Positions 26,273 through 34,392 of a DNA stretch of 64,000 nucleotides are shown here, in pieces (within the stretch, counting starts at the first letter, position 1; every line of letters starts with the position of its first letter). Source of the stretch: Lactobacillus kimbladii (GTDB lineage Bacteria; Bacillota; Bacilli; Lactobacillales; Lactobacillaceae). The notes under the pieces are model-generated. The model saw nothing but the letters and a program-made list of their open reading frames with translations. It made no database searches and was not told the DNA's origin. The position numbers and the translations under genes are program-made. The DNA lies in assembly GCF_014323605.1 (NCBI RefSeq), contig NZ_SCMB01000002.1:62001-126000 (forward strand). The letters run 5' to 3'.

Positions 26273-28138
26273 TTACGTTAATCCAGATTTTGGATTTCTA
26301 AACCAATCTCGTACTTGTTCTGCTGTCATTCGATCAACAACAGTTGATTTATCATTAGTCAATCCATATTCTTCAAAGTGATCCATCGCTCGATACATTG
26401 CATCAATAATTGCATCAACAACATCAATCTTAAAAGTTGCCTTGTCTTTTTCAATCTGTATCCCGATTTTATCTTCTTTAATAGTTGCATTTAGTAACGC
26501 TTTTTCCATAATTGGATCATTAAATCGTGTTATTTTCCCTGTAGCAAAGCTCTCTTGCAAAAATTTAGTGGGATTACCCAATTCACTAGTTCTTTGTGCA
26601 ATATCTTGAATTAACCAGCCTTCACTACTACTCAAACTTTCGGTTATGTTTTTAACCTGAAAACTACCATAATGATCGTATCCCAAAAAAACAACTTGAA
26701 GCTCATTGTCTTCAACATATTGCACAAGCCATTTGTAAATTTGTTCCGGATTAATTATCCCTTCAGGAATTGAAGTGATAGTACAAAATTCAGGAAATTC
26801 ACGATATGCTATTCCATCTAATTTTTCTTTTGCTTCAATAGAACCTGCTTGTTTAAAAGGAATAAAGCTATGCTGTGTAATATGCCAATGTGGTTTGCCT
26901 TGCTGATCACGATATGGAAAAATGAAAGCTATAGCCGTGTTATCTGAATACATGGAATAATCTAAACCAATGTAAACTTCTCGACCCTTGATTTTAAAAC
27001 CATCATCAATTGCTGCTTCAACATCTTTTAAATTTAAGTAGCTAGAGGTAGATTGCTTTAGCCAAATGTTTAAATTTTTGTTTTGAAAATCATAAATATT
27101 TGCTGTTAGTAAATCATTATCTCTTTTATCTTTTAAACCAGATAGCAAATTTTCTTTTTGATCTTCTAAATTAAGTAATGGATTAGATTTGGACCATGTC
27201 TCTGGTTCGTAGGTTTCTTCTAAATCATCTTGTGTCCAAATCAATCCTAAATAAGAATCTGCTTCTCGTTTAAAATCTTGCTCCATGGCCTGAATTACCA
27301 TTTTTTCATCTTCATGAAAGGGAACTGTAGGATCAGGATAGGCTGTTGAAATTTGAACAAACTGGTGATTTTTAACTTTAACCTGACCAGAAATTATTTT
27401 TGAAATTCTTTCTCGTGTAGTTACTTCACCAATTTCATCAAACACAGCAGTTCTAAAGTGATATGAGTCAAATTGTCCAGCTTCATGTGATATAGCTCGA
27501 AGAATATTATTAGTTTTCTTTTCTATAATTTGCTCTGATTGTAATTCTAGCTGTGCATCTTTAGCCAAATCTTTAAAAGGTTTAATCTCTATTATTTTGC
27601 GTAGCATTGACTTAATGTAGCCAAAGATCTTCATCGTTTGCTTGTAATTTATAGAAGCAACTAAATAATCTTGGTTCTGAAGATCTATAGATTCAACTAA
27701 AAAGCTAAATGCTACCAAGATCGCCATTAAGTAGGTCTTTCCTTGACCACGGGCAACACTGACAATGACTCTCGTAAACCTCTTTAAATTATCTGCATCA
27801 CGCCAACCTATCATTTGGCAGAAAATGAATTTTTGCCAATCCATTAATTTTGTAGGCTCACCAGTATCAACATTTGGTGCAATTGCAGCAAATTTTAAAA
27901 GTATGTTAGCTGCTTCTATATCATAATGATATGGAAAATCCTTATTTCCTTGTCGTTGAAGGTCTCTAAGATGACGAAAGCAGGCTAACTTTATTAAGTA
28001 GCCTGCTTGTATTTTTTTATTTAATACATCAAAACAATAATTGGTGCCTGGATCTTTATATTTTTCTCTAATTTTTGACCAGTCAATAGCTTCATATGAG
28101 CCATCAACATCATGAGTTTGTGTTAAATCAACTTTCAT
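26273..28138 (-). CDS. terL: Terminase large subunit
   Basis: The product is 621 residues. The N-terminal ATPase has Walker A VSVARGQGKT (near 130) and Walker B AVFDEIGE (near 235). The C-terminal nuclease has the RNase H-like Asp cluster, with IGLDYSMYSDNTA near 380 and a DVVDAIIDAMYRA segment close to the end. It pumps DNA into proheads and cuts it. It overlaps the small subunit gene by 4 bp. Confidence 0.93.
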   Translation of the reverse strand: MKVDLTQTHDVDGSYEAIDWSKIREKYKDPGTNYCFDVLNKKIQAGYLIKLACFRHLRDLQRQGNKDFPYHYDIEAANILLKFAAIAPNVDTGEPTKLMDWQKFIFCQMIGWRDADNLKRFTRVIVSVARGQGKTYLMAILVAFSFLVESIDLQNQDYLVASINYKQTMKIFGYIKSMLRKIIEIKPFKDLAKDAQLELQSEQIIEKKTNNILRAISHEAGQFDSYHFRTAVFDEIGEVTTRERISKIISGQVKVKNHQFVQISTAYPDPTVPFHEDEKMVIQAMEQDFKREADSYLGLIWTQDDLEETYEPETWSKSNPLLNLEDQKENLLSGLKDKRDNDLLTANIYDFQNKNLNIWLKQSTSSYLNLKDVEAAIDDGFKIKGREVYIGLDYSMYSDNTAIAFIFPYRDQQGKPHWHITQHSFIPFKQAGSIEAKEKLDGIAYREFPEFCTITSIPEGIINPEQIYKWLVQYVEDNELQVVFLGYDHYGSFQVKNITESLSSSEGWLIQDIAQRTSELGNPTKFLQESFATGKITRFNDPIMEKALLNATIKEDKIGIQIEKDKATFKIDVVDAIIDAMYRAMDHFEEYGLTNDKSTVVDRMTAEQVRDWFRNPKSGLT

Positions 28139-28638
28139 TGTTTAAAAAACTCCTTTAATTGATCCGTAACTGATTCCTTCTTCTTGTCACTAGGAGAATT
28201 CAACTCCATCATTTGTGACCTTGCTCTTGGACTCAATCCTAATTCTCTGCCTATTTGATTCATCTTTGAAAGTGAGTCGGACATCATCTGATAGGCAGGA
28301 TTTTTTCTGAATCCTTGAAAATCTTTAGCAGCTGGTTTACCAGTAACTGGACTTAGCATAGTTTTAAATACTTTTTGCTGAATACCATCTTTTCTGATTG
28401 AATCGTAAGCCTTGCGATAAACGTCATAAGCTGAACAATATTCTTGCAACAAATATTCATCAGCTCTTAAAACTTTTGAATTTTTGTTCAAATAATTCGC
28501 AAGCTTTGGCCATAGACGTTTTCCGTAATTATCGAGCCATTTTGGAGCTTGCGTAGGCACTTTCGGCCTTGTTAAATCAACGTTTGTCAGTTTTACCCCC
28601 CCTATCAAAAAAATTTCAAAATTTGGTCTGTCACACAA
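28135..28638 (-). CDS. terS: Terminase small subunit, P27 family
   Basis: The recognisable part, about 150 residues from KLTNVDLTRPKVP onward, matches P27-family small terminases (PKWLDNYGKRLWPKL, LGLSPRARSQMMEL). The start is uncertain: the TTG at 28638 has a poor ribosome binding site. A GGGGGG box near 28600 precedes only non-ATG codons in frame. It binds the packaging site and recruits the large subunit. Confidence 0.85.
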   Translation of the reverse strand: MCDRPNFEIFLIGGVKLTNVDLTRPKVPTQAPKWLDNYGKRLWPKLANYLNKNSKVLRADEYLLQEYCSAYDVYRKAYDSIRKDGIQQKVFKTMLSPVTGKPAAKDFQGFRKNPAYQMMSDSLSKMNQIGRELGLSPRARSQMMELNSPSDKKKESVTDQLKEFFKQ

Positions 28639-28691
28639 GCGAACACCACATGTTGCGGCTCTTCCCTACGGACATATAGCCCGGGGGGTTA

Positions 28692-29228
28692 TTATTTTTT
28701 GCTTTTAATTCTATCACTCAACTCTGATATTGATTTAATGTCAGTGAGTGGTGGATTGTCTGTTGGTGTGCCATGTAGTCCAGTGCCATAGTATTGCTCT
28801 TCGAACCTAGTTTTCCAGTAGTGACAGTTCTTGCAGCACGTTACCATGTTGTCGATGTCACGTATCTTATTTGGAAAGCGTTCAACTGGTAGCACATGAT
28901 CAACAACGTTTCCTTCTTTGATTACACCACGAGCCTTGCAATATTGACACAAATGGTAGTCACGATTAAAAACTACCTTACGAAACGATTGCCACTCCTT
29001 AGAGTGATAGAACTTATTCTGTTTAGCCTTAGTCTCGTTGCGATAGCGTGAGATATGATTGTATTTCCAACGTGATTGCTTGGACTGCCTGGTTTGATAT
29101 CTATGTTCAAACTTGGCTCGCTCTGCTCTATACTCTGCCTCATGCGCAATGTGCTGTTGACAATAATGATTTGGCACGAACGCTGGTGCTCTGCAACCAC
29201 GCACTCTGCACTTTCTAATTCTTGGCAT
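28692..29228 (-). CDS. HNH endonuclease next to terminase
   Basis: The product is 178 residues. An N-terminal Cys/His cluster (CRVRGC ... CQQH) is followed by an Arg-rich region. The HNH core comprises CQYCKA, VVDHVLPVERFP and MVTCCKNCH, with the Cys pairs holding zinc and DH as the catalytic pair. HNH proteins beside terminase genes in cos phages are required for cutting and packaging in several systems. A role in cos cleavage is the best inference. Confidence 0.85.
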   Translation of the reverse strand: MPRIRKCRVRGCRAPAFVPNHYCQQHIAHEAEYRAERAKFEHRYQTRQSKQSRWKYNHISRYRNETKAKQNKFYHSKEWQSFRKVVFNRDYHLCQYCKARGVIKEGNVVDHVLPVERFPNKIRDIDNMVTCCKNCHYWKTRFEEQYYGTGLHGTPTDNPPLTDIKSISELSDRIKSKK

Positions 29229-29412
29229 TGCTCGTTACCGTTTTACCAGTTAAATCATCTACATGAAATGTCTTATTAATTATCTTTTCTAAATCAGAAA
29301 AGCTATAAAATTTATTATCACTTTCTGAATAAAAGCCAGGATTATCTGAACCAAATGTAACTATCATCCCAAGTTTATCAGCTGCAGCTTTTAGCATTTC
29401 TTTATCAAGCAT
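29215..29412 (-). CDS. Hypothetical small protein
   Basis: The product is 65 residues from the ATG at 29412, preceded by AGAGGTGAG. It is mixed helical with MIVTFGSDNPGFYSESDNKF in the centre. No family is recognised. It overlaps the HNH gene by 14 bp, so it is likely translated with it. Confidence 0.5.
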   Translation of the reverse strand: MLDKEMLKAAADKLGMIVTFGSDNPGFYSESDNKFYSFSDLEKIINKTFHVDDLTGKTVTSNAKN

Positions 29413-29426
29413 TGCATATCTCACCT

Positions 29427-29627
29427 CTATGTCTCACTTAGCTTTTTAATAACTTTCATCAATGGCTTGTTATCCCAAAGCTTCTTGTCACAATAGTTAT
29501 GAATTAATTTTGTATCACATATGTTTTGAGTAGCTTTTACATTTGATAACCCTACTAATACTGTTTGCTGAAAGTCTTTTTTCCAACTAGATTTTAAAAG
29601 CTTTTCTGGTGGTATTTTTGAATTCAT
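29427..29627 (-). CDS. Hypothetical small basic protein
   Basis: The product is 66 residues, Lys-rich, with two Cys (NICDTK, NYCDKK). A GAGG box lies upstream of the ATG. No relation to known families is seen. It is the first protein gene after the tRNA region in the late direction. Confidence 0.5.
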   Translation of the reverse strand: MNSKIPPEKLLKSSWKKDFQQTVLVGLSNVKATQNICDTKLIHNYCDKKLWDNKPLMKVIKKLSET

Positions 29628-29670
29628 TTGTACAAACCTCTTTCTTTAAATAACATTTTTTATTGTTAAA

Positions 29671-29741
29671 CATTTCCTGAAGGACTCGAACCTTCATCTG
29701 TGGTTTTGGAGACCACTATGCTACCGTTACACTAAGGACAT
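29671..29741 (-). tRNA. Phage tRNA-Trp(CCA)
   Basis: The minus strand folds as a cloverleaf: an acceptor with one mismatched pair (G3/A70), anticodon stem GTGGT/ACCAC with loop CTCCAAA (anticodon CCA), and T-arm GAAGG-TTCGAGT-CCTTC. The discriminator is G, as usual for tRNA-Trp. No CCA tail is encoded. The mismatch and the phage location suggest it serves the phage. Confidence 0.85.
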
Positions 29742-29991
29742 AAAAATATGGATCACTGATTAGTAATCCACATTATATTTTTAATATAATAATTAATCTT
29801 ATTAAATAAGCTGTTAATATTTTATTATGGTAATAAAACTAATATTATTAGCCTGTGCTGAACATTGTCATGCCCCAGCTATAACTACATTCAATTGATT
29901 TTTAAATTGCTTAGACGAGCATTTAAAGGGCAACTTTTTCCTACACTTTAAAAAATTTGATATAAAACGCATCCCTTCACATTTTTGTTTC
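29742..29991. other. AT-rich non-coding stretch
   Basis: No gene is seen here. The sequence is AT-rich. A possible further tRNA-like trace lies around 29868-29930 (minus-strand TTGCCC with GGGGCA, and TGCT...AGCA), too weak to call. Confidence 0.4.
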
Positions 29992-30024
29992 TATAAAATA
30001 AAAAGCTGGAATAAGTTCCAGCTT
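29992..30024 (-). terminator. Terminator in the tRNA-like region
   Basis: A perfect 9-bp stem (AAGCTGGAA with TTCCAGCTT, loop of 4) is followed on the minus strand by TTTTTATTTT. It would stop most transcription before tRNA-Trp and the terminase genes, so a promoter or antitermination is needed downstream of it. Confidence 0.8.
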
Positions 30025-30054
30025 AATTAAATATTTTTAGCCTCTTGGCTATAA

Positions 30055-30147
30055 GAGCGTGTGGGGATTTGCACCCCAATTTTTCGGCATTAATGGAAGT
30101 TACCATAGACAATGTTTTGTGCTTATTAATTACTAAAACACACGCTC
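30055..30147 (-). tRNA. tRNA-like structure, degenerate
   Basis: The ends pair over 7-9 bp (GAGCGTG with CACGCTC). A T-arm follows the usual geometry: TGGGG, loop TGCAAAT, CCCCA. The middle does not give a clean D-arm or anticodon arm, and the variable part is long. The identity cannot be read; anticodon-like loops are ambiguous. It may be a decayed phage tRNA or an RNA that keeps only the acceptor/T half. Confidence 0.4.
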
Positions 30148-30233
30148 CTAACACGCTCGCTTGATCAGCTCACTTGAATAATAATAAACTCTTGAAACTT
30201 ATTAAATATCAAATCAAGGTCATCGCATGTCTA

Positions 30234-30309
30234 TAGGAAAGTCAGGATTCAAACCTGAAACCTGTGTTAACATTTTCCACATGAAGTTATCAATTACTTC
30301 CACTTTCCT
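30234..30309 (-). tRNA. tRNA-like structure with abnormal anticodon arm
   Basis: Acceptor AGGAAAG/CTTTCCT is perfect, the D-stem GAAG/CTTC is present, and the T-arm TCAGG-TTTGAAT-CCTGA is perfect. The anticodon arm is TGTG/CACA with an 11-nt loop, GAAAATGTTAA. Reading the loop with TGTTAA at the normal place would give anticodon GTT (Asn), but the loop is too long by about four bases. Call: tRNA-Asn-like relic or specialised RNA. Confidence 0.45.
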
Positions 30310-30413
30310 ATAATCAATGAGTGCAAGACTCATCGTGCCAAATAATGCACATGCCATCTTCTCATACATTCCCTGCTGATCATTGTGCGCGTTGGGAAAG
30401 CCACTCATTGCTA

Positions 30414-30456
30414 TTGCGGTGTTGGGAATCGAACCCAGCTACAACCATTACCGCAA
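30414..30456 (-). ncRNA. Acceptor plus T-arm minihelix
   Basis: A 43-nt stretch contains a 7-bp acceptor-like stem (TTGCGGT/ACCGCAA) and a T-arm with loop TTCGATT between GGG and CCC. Only about 11 nt lie between acceptor and T-arm, so there is no room for D- and anticodon arms. This looks like a tRNA top half. Confidence 0.4.
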
Positions 30457-30605
30457 CTACTTTTTGAGAAGGATATAGTAAAAAAAACTTAAGAATTGTG
30501 AACAATAGTTTAACGTCATTTCGGACGGTTTTAATAGCTATCAAGAATTATCCCCAACTCTCGACACTATCATAATATAACGAAAACACTCCGCTCGGAC
30601 TTCGC

Positions 30606-31127
30606 TCATTCTTCGCTCATTGTCCGCTTTTGAAATTTTCCCTGTTGTTCATCTTCAAAGATTCTCAAATCTTCAATTGAAGTATGATCTCGCTTGCGAT
30701 ATAACTCCATTCTTTCCGCAAACTCAACTAAAGCTCTGTTTTTTAGTTCATAATATCGTGTAGTCTGATAACCCAATCGTTGAGCTATAGCATAATTACT
30801 AATATTTTTGATGTAGGAAAGATAAAGGATAGTTCCATACGGCTTATCACCTGAATTGCTGCAACTGCTAATGGTGTGATCAACTGCTAAAACGCAATTA
30901 TCTGCATCAATATTAACTGCCATGCTTTCATCTTGATGGTTAACTCCGTTGTGTGCTGTAATTCCAGTTATATCCATTTTTGGACTAGACAAATCCGAGC
31001 GATGCTTGCCCGAAAGGTTCAAATAATGGTCAAAGTCATGCTCAAAAAAGTATTTAACATTTTGCGCTGTTCTGACTGTATCAATTTTGGTGCTTTTTAA
31101 AAAACTCAATTGAACAACTCCAATCAT
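30606..31127 (-). CDS. ArpU-family late transcription regulator
   Basis: The product is about 173 residues, with the ArpU-type C-terminal region (LSYIKNISNYAIAQRLGYQTTRYYELKNRAL) forming a helix-turn-helix. ArpU-like proteins activate late promoters in many Firmicute phages. It is the last gene of the early/middle region, just upstream of the tRNA-like cluster and terminase, the expected place for a late activator. The start at 31127 is chosen for its AAGG box; other in-frame Met codons lie within 9 bp upstream. Confidence 0.8.
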   Translation of the reverse strand: MIGVVQLSFLKSTKIDTVRTAQNVKYFFEHDFDHYLNLSGKHRSDLSSPKMDITGITAHNGVNHQDESMAVNIDADNCVLAVDHTISSCSNSGDKPYGTILYLSYIKNISNYAIAQRLGYQTTRYYELKNRALVEFAERMELYRKRDHTSIEDLRIFEDEQQGKFQKRTMSEE

Positions 31128-31138
31128 TACCATCAACC

Positions 31139-31645
31139 TTACTTTTTTACAAAGACTTCAGTGTCATTGCCAGCTACCATGTACTTTTCACCGGGCTTTA
31201 TATCGCACCAATGATATTTCTTAACTATAAACTCATGGTGAGTTTTCCTCTTAGCTACTTCAGTATTCTTAGCTACAATGCCCCAATATTTTAAATTGCT
31301 TAAATTAACGATATAAACATCATCGTATTTTCCCTTAAATATATCCCTAGGCTTAATTCTATAGTAAAGCAATATCCTGTTTATTGTTGACCTGGTATGA
31401 TTTAACTTTGTTGCAATTTCACCTACAGAAAAACCCATTTTTACCATTCTTATGACTTCATCATCATAATAATGTGGAGTAAACATCTGACCAGTCGCAT
31501 TTCTTTTCATCTTTAACCGAGGCTCTGCCCCTGTTGCTTTGTGCAGTTTTATCATCAGTGGATTATCATCAGGTATTGCCAGTGTGCCATACTTGTCCTC
31601 TATTTCATGGATAATGTTATAAGGTATATTAGCCACCTTGGTCAC
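31139..31645 (-). CDS. Helix-turn-helix protein of the late-switch region
   Basis: The product is 168 residues. A helix-turn-helix of the resolvase/homeodomain type is visible at about residues 61-95 (VIRMVKMGFSVGEIATKL, then STINRILLYY). The remainder is basic and resembles no family I can name. It overlaps RusA by 17 bp and is followed directly by the ArpU gene. DNA binding is likely; target unknown. Confidence 0.6.
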   Translation of the reverse strand: MTKVANIPYNIIHEIEDKYGTLAIPDDNPLMIKLHKATGAEPRLKMKRNATGQMFTPHYYDDEVIRMVKMGFSVGEIATKLNHTRSTINRILLYYRIKPRDIFKGKYDDVYIVNLSNLKYWGIVAKNTEVAKRKTHHEFIVKKYHWCDIKPGEKYMVAGNDTEVFVKK

Positions 31646-32138
31646 TCCACATCGCTGTTATCTCCACTCTTGGTTTGTCTGAATAATATTTATCCACCTT
31701 GAGCGACACCACCTGCTTGTCATCCCGATATAGTCCCTCATGGACGCAAACTGCTTTATGCTGCACATGATCCACTTTCATTTTTGGATTCAGTCCGTCA
31801 AGAACAATTTTCGCTATGTTGTCGCTGTCAGGCTTTTTGCTCGGTCTTTCTTCACCATTAAGGCACCTTTCTTTGCGCTTTTTAGAATAGGTTTTCGGAA
31901 TTTTAAAGTAGGCTCTGATAGCCAAGCTAATGTCAGTTGAGATAGGCTTAGTAATGCCGTTTTTCTGCCGTACTGCTAAGGCACTGTATCTTACCTGTTC
32001 CTCATATTTTTGCGTAGCAGATGGCGTGTAGGTACTGACAAGCTTGCCCCTGCGAGCAAACCTGGGTCTTTGTTTGCCCTGCGGATCGCCGAGAACACCA
32101 AATACCAAGCTGTGATAGTTTGCTTTATCTTGCTGCAT
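31629..32138 (-). CDS. rusA: RusA-type Holliday junction resolvase
   Basis: The product is 169 residues with RusA-family features: a conserved GDPQGKQRPRF segment near residue 17 and the KKPDSDNIAKIVLDGLN block with the catalytic Asp pair near 105. A LYRDDKQVVSL segment follows near 137. It cuts four-way junctions in recombination or DNA packaging. A GGAGG box precedes the ATG. Confidence 0.88.
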   Translation of the reverse strand: MQQDKANYHSLVFGVLGDPQGKQRPRFARRGKLVSTYTPSATQKYEEQVRYSALAVRQKNGITKPISTDISLAIRAYFKIPKTYSKKRKERCLNGEERPSKKPDSDNIAKIVLDGLNPKMKVDHVQHKAVCVHEGLYRDDKQVVSLKVDKYYSDKPRVEITAMWSDQGG

Positions 32139-32181
32139 TAATTAGCCTCCTTTCATTTTGCTGTCATATTTGTCCTATTAC

Positions 32182-32340
32182 TTACTCTAAATAGCCATCA
32201 AAAGACCAATAATCCTTTCCTAATTGGTCCTGAATATTTTTACACATAAAACATTGCTCTGACTTAATTGAGTTGATTTCATGATTAACTTTTGGATCTT
32301 TAGATGGTCCAGAAAAGTCAATTAATTTATTTTTATTCAT
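32182..32340 (-). CDS. Small CxxC-containing protein
   Basis: The ORF encodes 52 residues, with SEQCFMCKNIQDQLG in the centre and an aromatic end (DYWSFDGYLE). A GAAAGG box lies upstream of the ATG. The single CxxC pair could bind metal together with a partner. It sits between SSB and RusA with normal spacing. No family is recognised. Confidence 0.55.
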   Translation of the reverse strand: MNKNKLIDFSGPSKDPKVNHEINSIKSEQCFMCKNIQDQLGKDYWSFDGYLE

Positions 32341-32355
32341 ATGTAGCGTTCCTTT

Positions 32356-32835
32356 CTAAAACGGCAAATCATCATCCGAAATATCAATGGTGTCTCCTGA
32401 ACCGTTAAATGGGTCTTGGCTGCTGTTATCGTAGTTGGCACTATTATCGCTCTTACTGTAATTGCCGTTGTTACTGTTACTTGCATAACTGCCATTATTG
32501 TTATTCTGGCGGTCTTTCTTTGACTCTAGCAAAGCAAAGTTATCAACAACTACTTCTGTTACATATACTCTCTTGCCGTCTTTATCGTCGTAATTTCTAG
32601 TTTGAATTCGTCCATCTATGCCAACAAGTGAACCTTTAGACGTAAAATTACAGAAATTTTCTGCAGCTTTGCGCCAAATCACACAGCTGACAAAGTCTGC
32701 ATCTCTTTTGCCTTGTGAATTGCTGTATTGCCGATCTACTGCTAAGTTAAATGCTGCAACAGATAGCCCACTCTGTGTTGTTCTTAATTCAGGGTCTTTA
32801 GTCACCCTACCAGTTAATACTGCTCTATTTATCAT
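32356..32835 (-). CDS. ssb: Single-stranded DNA-binding protein
   Basis: The product is 159 residues from the ATG at 32835 (GGGGAG box). The OB fold starts MINRAVLTGRVTKDPELR, and the conserved FNLAVDR and FVSCVIWRKAAEN segments follow. A Gly/Asn/Ser-rich linker leads to the acidic tip DISDDDLPF. It coats ssDNA and recruits replication and repair proteins through the tip. Confidence 0.93.
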   Translation of the reverse strand: MINRAVLTGRVTKDPELRTTQSGLSVAAFNLAVDRQYSNSQGKRDADFVSCVIWRKAAENFCNFTSKGSLVGIDGRIQTRNYDDKDGKRVYVTEVVVDNFALLESKKDRQNNNNGSYASNSNNGNYSKSDNSANYDNSSQDPFNGSGDTIDISDDDLPF

Positions 32836-32950
32836 GCATAGTCTCCCCTTCTTTTTGTAAATCAAACTAGTTCCAATTCCATAAAAAGAAATCGTCGTCT
32901 AATCTGTGCAATACTCTAGTCATGGATACACCTATTTACAATATTGTCGG

Positions 32951-33164
32951 TTAATTTTCTATCAGCCAATCTATGACTATAAGAAATACGGATATTAAGA
33001 TTAATAGTAAAATGCTAAATACAAATTTGTTGTTCCCAGTAATTAGCAAACCTATTACGAATAAAAATATTCCTAAAAAAATTAACCCCATTGCAACCCC
33101 AAAAATATCTGTAGCTATATCAGCTGTCTTGTTCCAAATTTTTTTTAAAAAGTTCTTTAACCAT
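32951..33164 (-). pseudogene. Small two-helix membrane protein, apparent frameshift
   Basis: An ATG at 33164 with a GGAG box opens MVKELFKK and soon stops. Removing one A from the run of eight (33139-33146) joins it to a frame encoding IWNKTADIATDIFGVA and two hydrophobic helices. The restored product, about 70 residues, would resemble the DUF1056-like protein at 26071-26262, which begins MVKELLK. Either the gene is broken or it needs +1 slippage in the A run. As sequenced, the ATG frame is continuous with the upstream gene. Confidence 0.5.
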
Positions 33165-33422
33165 TTTTTCTCCTTTTCTCTTCTTTGCAACTTTTTCAAA
33201 TGCTTTACCAAGTTTTTCTGCAACATCAATTGTTACTATGTAGTCGCCAATTAATGCACCATCATCATTCCAGATATCAACTGTATATATATCGCTTGTT
33301 TTGATTTGAGCTATTTCTGCATAATCAAAATCATCCAGATTAATAGCACATCCTTCGCCCTTTGTATTATCAAAAGTGATTACATTCTTTTTAATTTTGT
33401 TTTTTGTCATTGCTTTGGTCAT
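33120..33422 (-). CDS. Hypothetical protein, early region
   Basis: The product is 100 residues, predicted beta-rich with a charged C-terminal helix. Its last 15 residues (MVKELFKKNLEQDS and neighbours) coincide with the start of the frameshifted membrane gene, so its natural end may have changed. No family is recognised. It overlaps the methyltransferase gene by about 30 bp. Confidence 0.55.
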   Translation of the reverse strand: MTKAMTKNKIKKNVITFDNTKGEGCAINLDDFDYAEIAQIKTSDIYTVDIWNDDGALIGDYIVTIDVAEKLGKAFEKVAKKRKGEKMVKELFKKNLEQDS

Positions 33423-33888
33423 TTTCTGCTCCTTTGATAAACACTGACCAGCGTGTACTACCTCTGCGGTCTCCTAAAATTGGTTTTTGATCAATCACGT
33501 TAAAAACTTTGTTAAACGGAATCTGATTGTTTGACCATTTAAAAAGCAAAGTACCTGTCGGCTTAAGCACTCGCATGCATTCGTCAAATCCTGACTTAAT
33601 GTATGTTGACCAATCTTTAGGCAAACATCCGTATTTAAGCTTGAGCCAGCTATTATCACCTGCATGAATTAAATGTGGTGGATCAAAGACTACTAGGTCA
33701 AATTCATCATTTTTGAAAGGTAACTTTCTAAAATCTGCGATAATGTCAGGACTGACAACTATATCTCTGATATATTGACGATCTTTGACCTGATCCTTTT
33801 CGCTTCTATTGTCTATATATGTCGTATGTGGCTCGTGCTTGTCGTACCAGAACATCTTAGAGCCACAGCATGCGTCTAGTATTTTCAT
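33391..33888 (-). CDS. SAM-dependent DNA methyltransferase-like protein
   Basis: The product is 165 residues. The SAM-binding motif DACCGSKMFW is at the N-terminus, the catalytic DPPH (in VVFDPPHLIH) near residue 70, and CMRVLKPTGTLLFKW near 105. The layout (motif I before IV) and compactness suggest an orphan phage methyltransferase for DNA adenine or cytosine N4. No restriction partner is seen; protection against host restriction is a likely role. The ATG shares one base with the stop of the previous gene (TGATG). Confidence 0.75.
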   Translation of the reverse strand: MKILDACCGSKMFWYDKHEPHTTYIDNRSEKDQVKDRQYIRDIVVSPDIIADFRKLPFKNDEFDLVVFDPPHLIHAGDNSWLKLKYGCLPKDWSTYIKSGFDECMRVLKPTGTLLFKWSNNQIPFNKVFNVIDQKPILGDRRGSTRWSVFIKGAENDQSNDKKQN

Positions 33889-34013
33889 CAATCATGCTTT
33901 TTATTAGGCAACTTTTGAAAAAACTCGTTGTCCTTTAATTGATACTCAGGAGGCACATGCCCCACGTAAGTAACCTTGCCATCCTTATTCTTCCGATATA
34001 CTGCTCTTGCCAT
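33888..34013 (-). CDS. Hypothetical 41-residue protein
   Basis: The ORF encodes 41 residues (MARAVYRKNKDGKVTYVGHV...), basic, and ends in a TGATG overlap with the methyltransferase gene. AAGGAG upstream of the ATG supports translation. The tight coupling to the methyltransferase suggests a real gene. No family is recognised. Confidence 0.55.
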   Translation of the reverse strand: MARAVYRKNKDGKVTYVGHVPPEYQLKDNEFFQKLPNKKHD

Positions 34014-34024
34014 TAGCTAACTCC

Positions 34025-34198
34025 TTATCCAAATTTTTTCAAATATTCATCGACTGTCATTTCTTCTAAGTCTTCATAATTTTTCAAATTCTGAATTAAA
34101 CATTCGGGACTGCAGAAAATGTCAGAGTCAAAAACAATAACACCCTCTTCACCGGATAGGTCACGTTTACATGTTTGACAATATACGTTTTCAGCCAT
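34025..34198 (-). CDS. Small zinc-finger-like protein
   Basis: The product is 57 residues from the ATG at 34198 (GGAGG box). Two pairs of Cys (YCQTCKRD and FCSPEC) could hold one zinc ion, followed by an acidic C-terminal helix. Small Cys4 proteins of this kind are common in phage early regions. Function unknown. Confidence 0.6.
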   Translation of the reverse strand: MAENVYCQTCKRDLSGEEGVIVFDSDIFCSPECLIQNLKNYEDLEEMTVDEYLKKFG

Positions 34199-34379
34199 TT
34201 TGAACCTCCAACTTTCTGCCACAAACTGGGCAATAGTTAATCTTTTGACTATCTCTAATTATTAAATGATTGTAATAAGTCTCTTCAACCAGTATCAATT
34301 GACATTTTGCCGCATCAATCTTAACGGTCGAATCAGCAGACCATAATAGGTTTGAGCCATATTGGCAATATTCACACAT
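34191..34379 (-). CDS. Small zinc-ribbon-like protein
   Basis: The product is 62 residues with CEYC at the start and CPVCGRKL at the end, a layout fitting a zinc ribbon closed from both termini. It overlaps the next Cys-rich gene by 8 bp. No specific role is evident. Confidence 0.6.
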   Translation of the reverse strand: MCEYCQYGSNLLWSADSTVKIDAAKCQLILVEETYYNHLIIRDSQKINYCPVCGRKLEVQNG

Positions 34380-34392
34380 GGTATTTGCCGCC

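Noticed and set aside
30220-30408. 62-residue minus ORF in the tRNA-like region
   Set aside because: It overlaps the tRNA-like structure at 30234-30309 and has no ribosome site.
30460-30600. Search for a late promoter after the ArpU gene
   Set aside because: The stretch is AT-rich with several partial -35/-10 pairs, none with correct spacing and both boxes; no call made.
32888-32915. Possible 18-codon ORF before ssb
   Set aside because: Weak ribosome site and too short to support without comparison.
33391-33888. Complete restriction-modification system around the methyltransferase
   Set aside because: No endonuclease gene lies nearby; the HNH gene at 28692 sits with terminase and fits packaging.
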